Shown piece by piece: positions 44,662 through 53,092 of a stretch of DNA of 64,000 bases (positions are counted from its first letter, which is position 1; each line of letters opens with the position of its first letter). Made by a program: the position numbers and the translations under genes. A model generated the notes under the pieces. It worked only from the letters and a program-made list of their open reading frames with translations, had not been told where the DNA came from and searched no databases. Origin of the DNA: Coprococcus aceti (GTDB lineage Bacteria; Bacillota; Clostridia; Lachnospirales; Lachnospiraceae); NCBI RefSeq assembly GCF_025567285.1, contig NZ_JAOQJT010000010.1:42810-106809 (forward strand). The letters run 5' to 3'.

Positions 44662-44678
44662 GTTATCATTTTGTTATC
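44662..44678. promoter_or_regulatory. Left arm-type repeat (GTTATC pair)
   Basis: GTTATC-N5-GTTATC, 102 bases inside attL. A near-identical copy (15 of 17) lies 61 bases inside the right end. An inverted GATAAC follows at about 44684. Possible integrase or excisionase arm sites. Confidence 0.5.
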
Positions 44679-44841
44679 GGCATTGATAACACACGCTCTA
44701 TAACTGTGGATAATAGCAATATGTTCCGACTCAAATTATAAGCGGTTTTGCTTAGAAAAGCAACAGTATATAATTAAAAACAGCAACCACTTCAGACAAA
44801 CTAAATGCAACTACTATTCCTTATTTATATTCGCCATCTTA

Positions 44842-45555
44842 CTAACGCCGATATACATTTTTATGAATTTCCAATAACTGCTTCAACACATCCTCTATTA
44901 TCTCATTATTTTCGTTATAAAAGATATTTTCGTTCTCGTTCAAAGTATTTTCCTTAATCTCGATTTTGCTATCTTTATCAAAGCAACCTTTTATGCTTCT
45001 AAAATGATTAAATTCAATAGCAAAATCCTTGCCATCATAAATAGAAATACTAATCTCTATATCTTCAATCATAAAATCGGCATAACTGTTTTTTACATGA
45101 AAGTCTTTCTTTAAGAACGGGAGTTTTTGGTTTGGCAGTCGATACCGAACATTGTCTTTTTCTAATTCGTAAAGTTCTCCTTTTACGAATCCTAATTTCT
45201 CTGCATTCATTTCAAATGCTTGATTCATATTTCTTTCTGTAATTTTCCAGTTAATAAATACAATTGCAAATATAAGCAAACCAGCCAACAGACACATGCC
45301 CACTAATCGAATTGCCTTTTTATATTTATTGTAAAAATCTATTTTCTCAACAAACTCTTTATCCTCGTTTAATAGCTTATCCAAAGAAACATGATAGGTG
45401 TTACAGATATCAATCAACATTTGAAGATCTGGCAGACTTCTTCCATTTTCCCAACTGGAAACTGTCTGTCTTGAAACACCAAATTTTGCTCCATATTCTC
45501 CTTGAGTCATGTTTGCTTCAGTCCGAGTTTTTTTTATCATCTCTGCAACTGTCAT
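44842..45555 (-). CDS. XRE-family membrane-anchored regulator (IME cargo)
   Basis: A 237-aa protein. The HTH is IKKTRTEANMTQGEYGAKFGVSRQTVSSWENG (about 7-38). One TM helix lies at about 84-104, followed by an external domain. It is divergent from an ABC transporter operon with a palindrome between them, so it probably represses or senses for that operon. AAAGGTGAG precedes the ATG. Confidence 0.82.
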   Translation of the reverse strand: MTVAEMIKKTRTEANMTQGEYGAKFGVSRQTVSSWENGRSLPDLQMLIDICNTYHVSLDKLLNEDKEFVEKIDFYNKYKKAIRLVGMCLLAGLLIFAIVFINWKITERNMNQAFEMNAEKLGFVKGELYELEKDNVRYRLPNQKLPFLKKDFHVKNSYADFMIEDIEISISIYDGKDFAIEFNHFRSIKGCFDKDSKIEIKENTLNENENIFYNENNEIIEDVLKQLLEIHKNVYRR

Positions 45556-45635
45556 TTCAGCTCACCTTTCCATTGTATAATAATGCTCTGTCTCAAGTAT
45601 GCCATAATCGTGTATTTTACACAAGATATTATCGT

Positions 45636-45651
45636 TTTACATGCATGTAAA
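45636..45651. promoter_or_regulatory. Perfect 16-bp palindrome between the XRE regulator and ABC genes
   Basis: TTTACATGCATGTAAA is fully self-complementary. It lies 81 bases from the XRE start and 121 bases from the ABC ATPase start, a typical place for a shared operator. Confidence 0.55.
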
Positions 45652-45771
45652 GTAACCTTATCCTTCTAAAATCCAACTGTAAAAGGCTATTTGCTTTATT
45701 TTTTTCTTCCAACAACCTATACTTTCATTAACAACAGCAATTGCCGTACAGATTTAGAAAGGATGAATTTT

Positions 45772-46452
45772 ATGAATGATATTATTAGAACCCAAAACCT
45801 TTGTAAACATTACAAAGAAACAATCGCTTTAGATAATGTTTCCCTTCATATTCCTCGAGGTGCTATCTATGGATTGATTGGAAATAATGGTGCAGGCAAG
45901 ACAACTTTAATGAGAATACTTTCTAATTTGCAAAGTCCATCCTCAGGAACAGTTGTTAAATCTGAAAATATTAAAATCGGTGCCATTATTGAAACACCTG
46001 CATTATATCCTACCTTAAGTGCAAAAGGAAATTTGAAGTATCAGCTTAAAATTTGTGGATGTCCATCAAAGGAAGTAAAGTCGAAGATTGCTGAACTATT
46101 AGAACTGGTACATCTGAAAGATACTCGAAAACTGGTAATGAATTATTCATTAGGTATGCGTCAGCGTCTGGCTTTAGCAATGGCACTTGTAGGAAATCCG
46201 CAATTCCTCATTTTAGATGAGCCTCTTAACGGACTTGATCCTGAAGGCATAAAAGATGTCAGAGCTATCATCGCAAAGTTAAATGAAGAGTATGGTGTTA
46301 CCATTATGATTTCAAGTCATATCTTAAGCGAACTTCAAAAAGTGGCAAACCACTATGGTTTCCTCAAAAATGGTGTTTTAATTCAAGAATTCTCTTCATC
46401 AGAAATAGCCGATACCGATTTAGAAACTTTTTACTTCAAAAATTTTTTATAG
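45772..46452 (+). CDS. ABC transporter ATPase (IME cargo)
   Basis: A 226-aa ATPase with GLIGNNGAGKTTLMRIL (Walker A), MNYSLGMRQRLALAMAL (signature), FLILDEPLNGLDPEG (Walker B) and ISSHILSEL (H-loop). It is the short BcrA/LanF-like type without the long C-terminal extension. The ATG at 45772 is chosen because AGAAAGG is 9 bases upstream; an ATG 9 bases earlier abuts that site. The permease follows after 24 bases. Confidence 0.87.
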   Translation: MNDIIRTQNLCKHYKETIALDNVSLHIPRGAIYGLIGNNGAGKTTLMRILSNLQSPSSGTVVKSENIKIGAIIETPALYPTLSAKGNLKYQLKICGCPSKEVKSKIAELLELVHLKDTRKLVMNYSLGMRQRLALAMALVGNPQFLILDEPLNGLDPEGIKDVRAIIAKLNEEYGVTIMISSHILSELQKVANHYGFLKNGVLIQEFSSSEIADTDLETFYFKNFL

Positions 46453-46476
46453 AAAAGCAGAAAGGAGACTTAAACT

Positions 46477-47325
46477 ATGAATAAACTTTTATCTATGGAA
46501 CTAAAGCGTGCTGCAAAATCTCCAATTCTATGGCTTGGAGTAATCGCAGTAATTGCCATCAATGTTTATGGAATCTTATTAAATGGATATGGTTTCAAAA
46601 TCTTTACAACAACATTTTTATTGGAAAATTCTGACCTGATATGTATCATTTTGGCAGTGTTGATTCCGTTATACTTAGGGAGTGACTTTGAAAACAGAAC
46701 AATCAACAACAAGATATCCGCAGGATATACACGAAAAGAGATTTATATTGTCGAACTAATCGTCAGTAGCATATGTGCTACAGTTCTCTTTGTTGCTGAT
46801 ATATTATCTGTTTTCACAAGCTCAAATATTGCTGGATTAGAATTTAGTGATAAAGTCAATGTAACTGAATTTGCATTTCATGCTGCGATTGCTTTTGTGT
46901 GCATCATCACAGTATCTGCTTTGTACACTATGATTGTAATGATTTCACATAAGCAACTTATCAGTCTTGGAATTGCAGTTATTCTAACCTTAGCATTGTT
47001 GACATTAGGTGGAAAGTCAGTTTCCAGCTTAAATCAATCAAGCACTTGGACTGATCCTATCACTCATGAAATTGTGGAAAACCCTCTACGAATAGATAGT
47101 TTTGCCCGTACAGCAAATAACATTCATGTTTTAGTATCACCGTTTGCGCAGGCTGAATTTCACAGTTATCTGCTATTTGAATCAGAATTCGGCACAAAGG
47201 AAGAAACTTCTCTTATTTTCAAAGACTTTCCTTACCACATAGAATTTTGCCTGTTCAATATTCTGGAAATTCTTCTGTTTTACAAGATTGGGATTCGTAT
47301 TTTTAGAAAGCAGGACTTGAAATAG
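46477..47325 (+). CDS. ABC-2 type permease (IME cargo)
   Basis: A 282-aa, 6-TM permease partner of the preceding ATPase. A central extracellular segment (about 185-215) precedes the last helix. It ends in RIFRKQDLK, a common ending in this permease type. AGAAAGGAG lies 9 bases before the ATG. The substrate is unknown; export of or immunity to a small peptide is plausible. Confidence 0.82.
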   Translation: MNKLLSMELKRAAKSPILWLGVIAVIAINVYGILLNGYGFKIFTTTFLLENSDLICIILAVLIPLYLGSDFENRTINNKISAGYTRKEIYIVELIVSSICATVLFVADILSVFTSSNIAGLEFSDKVNVTEFAFHAAIAFVCIITVSALYTMIVMISHKQLISLGIAVILTLALLTLGGKSVSSLNQSSTWTDPITHEIVENPLRIDSFARTANNIHVLVSPFAQAEFHSYLLFESEFGTKEETSLIFKDFPYHIEFCLFNILEILLFYKIGIRIFRKQDLK

Positions 47326-47382
47326 TAACTTTAATAGTCTTTGTCCCCTGCATTATAAATATGCTTAATACAGATTTTATTA

Positions 47383-47425
47383 AGAAGGTAAAAACAGTCG
47401 CAATATACGCCTGCTTTTACCTTCT
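47383..47425 (+). terminator. Hairpin after the cargo ABC operon
   Basis: AGAAGGTAAAAACAG pairs with CTGCTTTTACCTTCT around a 13-base loop, 58 bases past the permease stop. The T-run is weak. Confidence 0.55.
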
Positions 47426-47489
47426 GATATTAAATTCATGAATTTATGCTTTATAATTATATACATCAGCCGCCTACATTGTAAAGCAA

Positions 47490-47515
47490 AAAGCAAGCCA
47501 TTTTAGACTTGCTTT
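47490..47515 (-). terminator. Terminator after tnpV
   Basis: AAAGCAAG pairs with CTTGCTTT around a 10-base loop; the minus-strand transcript continues TTGCTTT. It lies 17 bases past the TnpV stop. Confidence 0.72.
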
Positions 47516-47531
47516 CCGCCACTCTTATTCC

Positions 47532-47909
47532 TTATTGATAAATGATTTCTTTATCTACAATCTCCCTCGCACATGCCTGTATATTATTCATCCTGCCTAC
47601 CCACTCCCACGCATTGTCTGCCTTTAACTGTTCTGTAATTCCTTGTGCCTGTTTCATCTGCTCTACAATTCTTTCAAAGCGTTCCTGTGCCTTTTCCTCT
47701 ATATCTGCCAGATAACTGTTCAGTCTGCCGCTCATCATCAGATCCAGATATACATTCCTGCGGTATTCTTTCAAATACTGCAAATGTCTTTGTCCCCATA
47801 CTCCAACAAATCTCGGTTCTTCTTCCTCCGGCAAAGTAAGGTTGGGGATAAAGTAATCCCCACATCTTACATAAGTGCCGCCCATTTCTTCAAAAATTGT
47901 TTTCTTCAT
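47532..47909 (-). CDS. TnpV-like protein
   Basis: A 125-aa protein with the TnpV pattern: MKKTIFEEMGGTYVRCGDY, then GVWGQRHLQYLKEYRRNVY and ending CAREIVDKEIIYQ. TnpV is found in many Clostridial transposons and mobilizable elements, with unknown role. The start at 47909 has AAGGTGG 8 bases upstream; the frame extends further upstream across the end of the relaxase gene, but that part is not family-like. It is the last gene of the mob operon. Confidence 0.82.
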   Translation of the reverse strand: MKKTIFEEMGGTYVRCGDYFIPNLTLPEEEEPRFVGVWGQRHLQYLKEYRRNVYLDLMMSGRLNSYLADIEEKAQERFERIVEQMKQAQGITEQLKADNAWEWVGRMNNIQACAREIVDKEIIYQ

Positions 47910-47926
47910 TTTCTGTTCCACCTTTC

Positions 47927-49357
47927 TCATCGTCCTCTGTCCATTGATTTCTTCTTTGCTGTCTGTTTTGGCTGTTGCATGCTTTCCTGCTGATAGCGGT
48001 GCAATTTTTCCCGTATGCTTGCCTTTTTCGACGGTTCTGATAGCTTCTCTTTTTTCGGTTCTGTCTGATTTTTCCATGCTCGCAGCTCCTCATTATATTC
48101 CCTGACCAGTTTTTCCGATTTCTGATATGTCTTTGCAAAGGACTGAACATCTGGATATCCTGCCTGTTTTACAGTCTGCTCCATATCCGTGTGGATACGT
48201 TTTTCCTGTTTCTCTGACTGTTCAATTTTGCCCTCTAAAGATTTCCGTGCTTTCCCTTTGAAAAATCCAGTTGTCTCGGAAAGTTGTTTCTTCAACGAGG
48301 AAATCTCCTGCTGTGCGAACTTCATCGCCTGTGACTGCTTCTGAAGTTTTTCCATCAGCGTCCGCATCTCATTCCATTCCTGCAAATCAATCTTTGGTAT
48401 GGGCTTCGGCGGCAGCTTAAACTTGAAAATCATTTCCTGTAAGAAGTCTTTTGCACCTCGGATAATCTGCTGAAGCATATCCGGCAGCCATCCATGTGTC
48501 CTTATCGATTGCAGTGTTTTGTCTGTAATTCTCTCCCGCTTGACAGTTAAAATATCTTCTTCGGGAACGCCCTCAACCAATGCCACATCAACTGTCCGAT
48601 TCCATTCCTGCCTTGCTGCATTGTCTGCCTTTATCTCCTCTGCTTTCGGATTATTCTTCCCGATTTTCTTCGTTGCCAGATACACACCGCCTTGCTGAAA
48701 TACGGACAGCTTTTCAGATTCTACCTTCACATGGCTATTGATGATTTCCGTAAACATCTCCTTGACTTCTCTGGTAAAAGCGTCGCTCTTAAACCATTCA
48801 TCTTTCTTTGTAAAAATGTGGCTCTCATAAACTTCTCCTTTGGGAATAATGCTGCATCCTGCCCGAAGATTTCCCTGCTCATCTAAAATCTCTTTCTTCG
48901 TGCGTCTGTGATTGCCCTGCTCATCATAAAACATATTTCTGGTAGCAATTTTCACTTCGGGATGTTCCAGCATTTTCCGTTCGCTGAATACGAGATGGAT
49001 ATGGTAATTGGTCATTTTCTTGTTATGGTGAAGTGCCGCACTACATTCTACACTGTACCTTTTATAAAAACTTTCCGTGAAAAGCCTTACCACATCATCT
49101 GCCTTGTACTCAACAAAACTTTCTGGAAGTGCAATGATAAACTCCCGTCCTTCAATACATTTTCCTGTTGTTCCACTTGCCTTAAAATCCAACTGATTCT
49201 CTCTGGCAAGATTCTTCCAGAACTCTGGTGTTGCTCCTTCCGTCTGATAGGTCGCATAGAGATGTTCCTGTCTTTTCGGATTAGAAATATAGTCAATTCT
49301 TCCTACCACATCAGACAGCTTGTTTTGTCTGATAAATGAATGTCTGCCTATAAGCAT
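47927..49357 (-). CDS. MobA-type relaxase (MOBP-like)
   Basis: A 476-aa relaxase. The N-terminal domain has FIRQNKLSDVVGRIDYISNP, the GREFIIALPE segment, and the HxH metal motif NYHIHLVFSERK (about 118). The C-terminal part is a charged coiled coil (about 300-430). It would nick oriT and pilot the strand during mobilisation. The chosen ATG at 49357 begins at the conserved domain; AAAGGAG is very close upstream, so the exact start is uncertain. The candidate oriT lies just upstream. Confidence 0.85.
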   Translation of the reverse strand: MLIGRHSFIRQNKLSDVVGRIDYISNPKRQEHLYATYQTEGATPEFWKNLARENQLDFKASGTTGKCIEGREFIIALPESFVEYKADDVVRLFTESFYKRYSVECSAALHHNKKMTNYHIHLVFSERKMLEHPEVKIATRNMFYDEQGNHRRTKKEILDEQGNLRAGCSIIPKGEVYESHIFTKKDEWFKSDAFTREVKEMFTEIINSHVKVESEKLSVFQQGGVYLATKKIGKNNPKAEEIKADNAARQEWNRTVDVALVEGVPEEDILTVKRERITDKTLQSIRTHGWLPDMLQQIIRGAKDFLQEMIFKFKLPPKPIPKIDLQEWNEMRTLMEKLQKQSQAMKFAQQEISSLKKQLSETTGFFKGKARKSLEGKIEQSEKQEKRIHTDMEQTVKQAGYPDVQSFAKTYQKSEKLVREYNEELRAWKNQTEPKKEKLSEPSKKASIREKLHRYQQESMQQPKQTAKKKSMDRGR

Positions 49358-49452
49358 TCTCCTTTCCCGGCTCTCGCCTGCTTCGCTGTGAGTAGGTGCA
49401 TAGGCACCTGTTTTACGAACTAATTGCCGTTTCTGGCATAGCTCCCGGCAGG

Positions 49453-49501
49453 GCGAAATACACAGAGCATAAACGAAGTTTGTGCGATGGGTGTATTTCG
49501 C
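49453..49501. other. Candidate oriT inverted repeat
   Basis: GCGAAATACAC (49453-49463) and GTGTATTTCGC (49491-49501) are perfect 11-bp arms around a 27-base loop. A second small repeat (AGGTGC/GCACCT, about 49391) is nearby. The spot, 96 bases upstream of the relaxase gene in a gene-free stretch, is where oriT sits in similar elements. The nick site cannot be fixed by eye. Confidence 0.45.
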
Positions 49502-49570
49502 TCTCAAACGCCGAGGGCTTTATGAGATACTTTATGCCTTTGTCATAACTTGGCTTTTGCTTTTCATTTT

Positions 49571-49615
49571 GGGCGTGTCCGCCCTTTTTATTTGCCCGTA
49601 TCCGGGCTGTTTTTT
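49571..49615 (+). terminator. Two tandem plus-strand terminators with no plus-strand gene
   Basis: GGGCG TGTC CGCCC followed by TTTTTA (49571-49589), then GCCCG TATC CGGGC followed by TGTTTTTT (49594-49615). Both are correctly oriented only for the plus strand, where no gene lies upstream. They may end a short RNA from the oriT region or insulate it. Confidence 0.6.
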
Positions 49616-49654
49616 ATTCCTGACAACAAGCCGACTCTTTACTTCCTGTCTGAT

Positions 49655-49882
49655 TTATTCCGGTATTCTTGCCCGTACATACTCCAGATCGCCGCAGTAC
49701 GGTGTTCCCACCAGATACCATTCCATTGCAGGATTCATCTCCATCCTTGTCCGCACCCACTGATCATCTACCAGAACTTCCATACACTCTCCGCAGTGAA
49801 ATCCTGTATCAATCCATAAATCCATTGACAACAATCCATATCTGCCATTTTCACAGTTATAACCTAATCTTCCTTCTCTCAT
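49655..49882 (-). CDS. DUF5348 protein
   Basis: A 75-aa protein matching the DUF5348 pattern: GRLGYNCENGRYGLLSMDLW, GFHCGECMEVLVDDQW, TRMEMNPA and a C-terminal WYLVGTPY. It is common in Clostridial mobilizable elements; function is unknown. GGAG lies 9 bases upstream of the ATG. The gap between it and the relaxase gene (49358-49654) holds the candidate oriT. Confidence 0.8.
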   Translation of the reverse strand: MREGRLGYNCENGRYGLLSMDLWIDTGFHCGECMEVLVDDQWVRTRMEMNPAMEWYLVGTPYCGDLEYVRARIPE

Positions 49883-49965
49883 TGCATGATTCTCCTTTCC
49901 AGATTTCTCCTTGTCTGCTATCCACAGGGGCGTGTCACGCTCCTGTTCTTATCATCAAGGAAGAA

Positions 49966-50199
49966 TTACCATCGGAAACTCTCCGGCACTCCTCGTCTGT
50001 CCAGATACTCTTTTCTCGCCCGTTCCCGTTCTTCCTCTGTCGGTGCATTCTTAAATTTTCCATACAGGTCACGCATGACCATCCTGTCTAATTTCTTCTC
50101 TAACCCCTGCTTGATTTCTTTCTCGTAGCTCTCATCTTCAACCAAGTGAAAGTGGAGCAACTGCATAAATAATTCCTGTGATATTTGCACATTTCCCAT
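49966..50199 (-). CDS. 77-aa conserved element protein
   Basis: A small helical charged protein (starts MGNVQISQELFMQLLHFHL; ends EYLDRRGVPESFRW). The same type recurs in Lachnospiraceae mobilizable elements next to DUF5348 and the RepA-like ATPase. Function is unknown. The ATG at 50199 is chosen because GGAAAGG is 9 bases upstream; the longer frame runs through the repeat array and is unlikely to be coding. Confidence 0.7.
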   Translation of the reverse strand: MGNVQISQELFMQLLHFHLVEDESYEKEIKQGLEKKLDRMVMRDLYGKFKNAPTEEERERARKEYLDRRGVPESFRW

Positions 50200-50214
50200 C
50201 TTATCCATCCTTTC

Positions 50215-50309
50215 CGTGACAGTACGTGACGGTATGTGACAGTCGTGACGGTTATTTTGATACCACCCCGCTGTCAAAAATACCGTCACAACCGTCACGT
50301 ACTGTCACG
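50215..50309. repeat. GTGACRGT repeat array with 19-bp inverted repeats
   Basis: Four GTGAC(A/G)GT units (50216-50254) face three inverted units (50282-50308). The outer arms 50215-50233 and 50291-50309 are a perfect 19-bp inverted repeat (CGTGACAGTACGTGACGGT). The array overlaps the last codons of the RepA-like ATPase gene and precedes the 77-aa gene. Iteron-like organisation suggests a replication origin, a protein-binding array or an operator. Confidence 0.65.
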
Positions 50310-51447
50310 CATTCTCTGTATTGTCTTTCCAGAACCTCAGTTTCCGTCCTTCGTGGACACGTTCACTCCGAAAGAGAATCCCATGTTCTGTATACAACCG
50401 TCCTGCAAGAATGTTCAGTTTTCTTGTGATAACGTGCGGTTGAATGTTCACATTTATCAGTGCAACAAGTGCTGTTGGCGAACCTTCCCAGTAAGGATTG
50501 TCCTTCATAACAAGCTTCGCAATCTCATCCAATAACGGCTCTGGCGGTTCTTTCCATAACTCCGTTTCTGCCTTTTGCAAATCCCACAACAAGGTTTCTG
50601 TATTGCGGATAAGATACAGCTTCTGGTCTTGCTGATCTCTGCCCGATACTTCCAGTGTTGCGGTATTACCTGTTCGTTTTTCTTTCTGAAGAAGAAACGC
50701 TCCGTCTGCTGCTCCAAGCAGTCCGCTTGTCCCGGAAATCATGTCAAACTTATCATCCGCATTCTGCTTTCTTGTGTGGTGTACGAGCAGTAAACAAAGT
50801 CCGTGAGCATCCGCAAAACTTTTCAGTCTTGCCATAATCTGATAGTCATTTGCGTAGCTGTAATTATCGCCGCCAACCTCACGCACTTTCTGAAGCGTAT
50901 CAATAATAATCAGCTTCGTGTCTTTATGCTCTGCCACAAATCTTGCAAGCTGCTCATCCAGTCCATTTCCAAGCTGGCTGGCAGAGACAGAGAAGTAAAG
51001 ATTATCGGTACTTTCCGTCCCAAACATCCGATACAGACGCTCCTGCAAGCGGCGGTAATCGTCTTCAAGTGCCAGATACAGCACCGTTCCTTTTCGGGTG
51101 GTATAATTCCAAAGCGGTGTGCCCGTGCTGACATGGTAGGCAAGCTGTGCCATCAAAAAACTCTTTCCCAGTTTGGGCGAACCTGCAAAGATATAAGTGC
51201 CGGGGTAGAGCAGACCGTCAATCAACGGCTGCTTACTCCGATACTGTGTGTCAAACAGCTCATTCATGGAAATTGTCTGGAGATAGGATGGGTCTGATCG
51301 CAACTGCATTTCTCTCTGCAATTCCTCAAAACTCTTGATATTTCCATCATTCTCGGATATACTACTTGTAGTGTTTTTAGAAGTCGGCTGCTCCGTATCT
51401 GCGCCAACAGATACATCCGGGGCAGTCTTTTCTTTTTTATTTCCCAT
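50305..51447 (-). CDS. RepA-like AAA ATPase
   Basis: A 380-aa RecA-fold ATPase of the AAA_25/RepA type. Walker A is FAGSPKLGKSFLMAQL (about 87). Walker B is KLIIIDTLQKV (about 175), then LLLVHHTRKQ and GLLGAADGAFLL. A C-terminal winged-helix-like region follows (about 290-380). It could act as a hexameric helicase for element replication after excision or transfer. It overlaps the MobC stop by 11 bases, and its 3' end runs into the repeat array. Confidence 0.85.
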   Translation of the reverse strand: MGNKKEKTAPDVSVGADTEQPTSKNTTSSISENDGNIKSFEELQREMQLRSDPSYLQTISMNELFDTQYRSKQPLIDGLLYPGTYIFAGSPKLGKSFLMAQLAYHVSTGTPLWNYTTRKGTVLYLALEDDYRRLQERLYRMFGTESTDNLYFSVSASQLGNGLDEQLARFVAEHKDTKLIIIDTLQKVREVGGDNYSYANDYQIMARLKSFADAHGLCLLLVHHTRKQNADDKFDMISGTSGLLGAADGAFLLQKEKRTGNTATLEVSGRDQQDQKLYLIRNTETLLWDLQKAETELWKEPPEPLLDEIAKLVMKDNPYWEGSPTALVALINVNIQPHVITRKLNILAGRLYTEHGILFRSERVHEGRKLRFWKDNTENA

Positions 51448-51772
51448 CCTCGTCCTCTCCTTTCAGACCGCCCAGAATAACAGCGATTAGTTCAATGACA
51501 TTCAGCAGTTCTTCATCCGCACGGTTTCCTGCTTCAATCCGCTTTAGTTCTGCGAGGACAGCGGCAAGTTCCGTTTTGAGTGCCTTGAATACTCTCGGAT
51601 TTCCCTGTACCACTACATCCTGATTCAGGCAACGGCGGTAGCAGTATTCCTGCTTCGGCAATCCCGATAAGGCGACTGCCTTGTTAATGAGTTCATTTTC
51701 TTCGGGCGATACCCGAAACCCTACTGTAATGTTTCTCCAACGGTTTTTGTTATCTCTGTTCTTAGCTGACAT
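51437..51772 (-). CDS. MobC-like relaxosome accessory protein
   Basis: A 111-aa protein with a ribbon-helix-helix-like N-terminus (ITVGFRVSPEENELINKAVALSGLPKQEYC) and a helical C-terminus, as in MobC proteins. These help the relaxase at oriT. The ATG at 51772 follows GGAGAGAT and overlaps the integrase stop by 11 bases. It is in one operon with the integrase and RepA-like gene. Confidence 0.78.
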   Translation of the reverse strand: MSAKNRDNKNRWRNITVGFRVSPEENELINKAVALSGLPKQEYCYRRCLNQDVVVQGNPRVFKALKTELAAVLAELKRIEAGNRADEELLNVIELIAVILGGLKGEDEDGK

Positions 51773-52853
51773 TTTCAATCTCTCCTTTCCCTAAATCGTC
51801 TAATCTATCTGCCATTTCCGTCTGCTTTGACGGGAACAGATGAGCATACTGGTAAGTGATGTCAATGCTTTCATGCCCTACACGGTCTGCAATCGCCACC
51901 GCTGAAAATCCCATATCAATCAGCAGGCTGATGTGGCTGTGTCTTAAATCATGGATACGGATACGCTTTACTCCTGCGGCTTTCGCACCTCTGTCCATCT
52001 CGTGATGAAGATAACTCTTTGTGACCGTAAAGATTCGGTCTTTCTTCTTCAATCCGTAAAGCATCTGCAAATACTCCCGCATTTCTTCACAAAGGAACTT
52101 CGGCATTTTGATGATGCGGTTGCTTTTCTTTGTTTTCGGTGTGGTAATCACATCTTCTCCGTGTAACCGCTGATAGGACTTGTTGATTCTGACCGTTTCT
52201 TTCTCAAAATCGAAGTCGGCGGCGGTCAGTGCCAGTAGCTCTCCTTCTCGGATACCGCACCAGTAAAGCATTTCAAAAGCGTAAAAGGAAACTGGCTTGT
52301 CCATCATCTCAAATGAGAATTTCTTGTATTCTTCTTTCGTCCAGAACAGCATTTCCTTGTGTTCCTCACTTCCCATATTTCCTGCTTTGGCGGCAGGATT
52401 GGAACGCAGCTCATAATACCGCACCGCATGATTAAAGATAGCGGACAACTGATTGTGCAGCGTTTTCAGATAGGTCTGTGAGTATGGCTTTTTCTTTTCG
52501 TCCCGATAGGCAAGCATCTCATTCTGCCATGCGATAACCTCTTTTGTGGAAATCTCGCTGATTTTCATCTTGCCGAAATAAGGTAAAATCTTCGTGCGGA
52601 TGATATGCTCCTTCGTCAGCCATGTGTTCTCCTTCAGACGGCTTTTCATATCCCGGATATACAGTTCGGTAAAGGCTTCAAAACTCATATCCATATCAGA
52701 GGAGTTCTGCAACTGGAACATTCGCTCCCATTCCTGTGCTTCTTTCTTGGTAGCAAAGCCACGCTTGCATTTCTGTTTACGCTCGCCTTTCCAGTTGACA
52801 TATCTCGCCATCACATACCATGTTCCATTGCTCTCGTTCTTGAATACCGGCAT
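51762..52853 (-). CDS. Tyrosine recombinase/integrase
   Basis: A 363-aa phage-type integrase. The AP2-like arm-binding N-terminus (GTWYVMARYVNWKGERKQKC) and SAM-like core-binding domain (about 60-160) precede the catalytic domain. The catalytic domain has Arg in GIREGELLAL, HDLRHSHISLLIDMG and GHESIDITYQYAHL (Tyr nucleophile). It should catalyse integration into guaA and excision. GGAGGATG precedes the ATG. Here it is followed, unusually, by mobC, RepA-like and mob genes on the same strand. Confidence 0.92.
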   Translation of the reverse strand: MPVFKNESNGTWYVMARYVNWKGERKQKCKRGFATKKEAQEWERMFQLQNSSDMDMSFEAFTELYIRDMKSRLKENTWLTKEHIIRTKILPYFGKMKISEISTKEVIAWQNEMLAYRDEKKKPYSQTYLKTLHNQLSAIFNHAVRYYELRSNPAAKAGNMGSEEHKEMLFWTKEEYKKFSFEMMDKPVSFYAFEMLYWCGIREGELLALTAADFDFEKETVRINKSYQRLHGEDVITTPKTKKSNRIIKMPKFLCEEMREYLQMLYGLKKKDRIFTVTKSYLHHEMDRGAKAAGVKRIRIHDLRHSHISLLIDMGFSAVAIADRVGHESIDITYQYAHLFPSKQTEMADRLDDLGKGEIENVS

Positions 52854-52870
52854 TATTCATCCTCCTTTCC

Positions 52871-53092
52871 TTATTCCTGTCCTGCCTTGTAGGACATAGT
52901 GGTATCCCCTTGGGGATTTCCTGTTCCGTAGAGTCTTTCATAGAAATACTGGCGGTTTACCCGTCCTGAAATAGTAATAAAGCCTTTTGCTTTCAGTTCC
53001 TCATTCAACTGACGGATTAGCTTGTAGGCATACGGCTTTGATACGCTTAGTTCCTGTGCCACTTCTTCGGCACAAATAAATCTGTTTTTCAT
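52871..53092 (-). CDS. Excisionase-like HTH protein
   Basis: A 73-aa protein with a winged-helix/MerR-like HTH (RFICAEEVAQELSVSKPYAY). Position immediately before the integrase gene (17-base gap) suits an excisionase or directionality factor. The ATG at 53092 follows AAAGGACTG; the frame begins 7 codons earlier without a site. Confidence 0.78.
   Translation of the reverse strand: MKNRFICAEEVAQELSVSKPYAYKLIRQLNEELKAKGFITISGRVNRQYFYERLYGTGNPQGDTTMSYKAGQE

Noticed and set aside
50215..50309. CRISPR array
   Set aside because: The repeats are 8-10 bases, in two inverted groups, without spacers of uniform length or cas genes.
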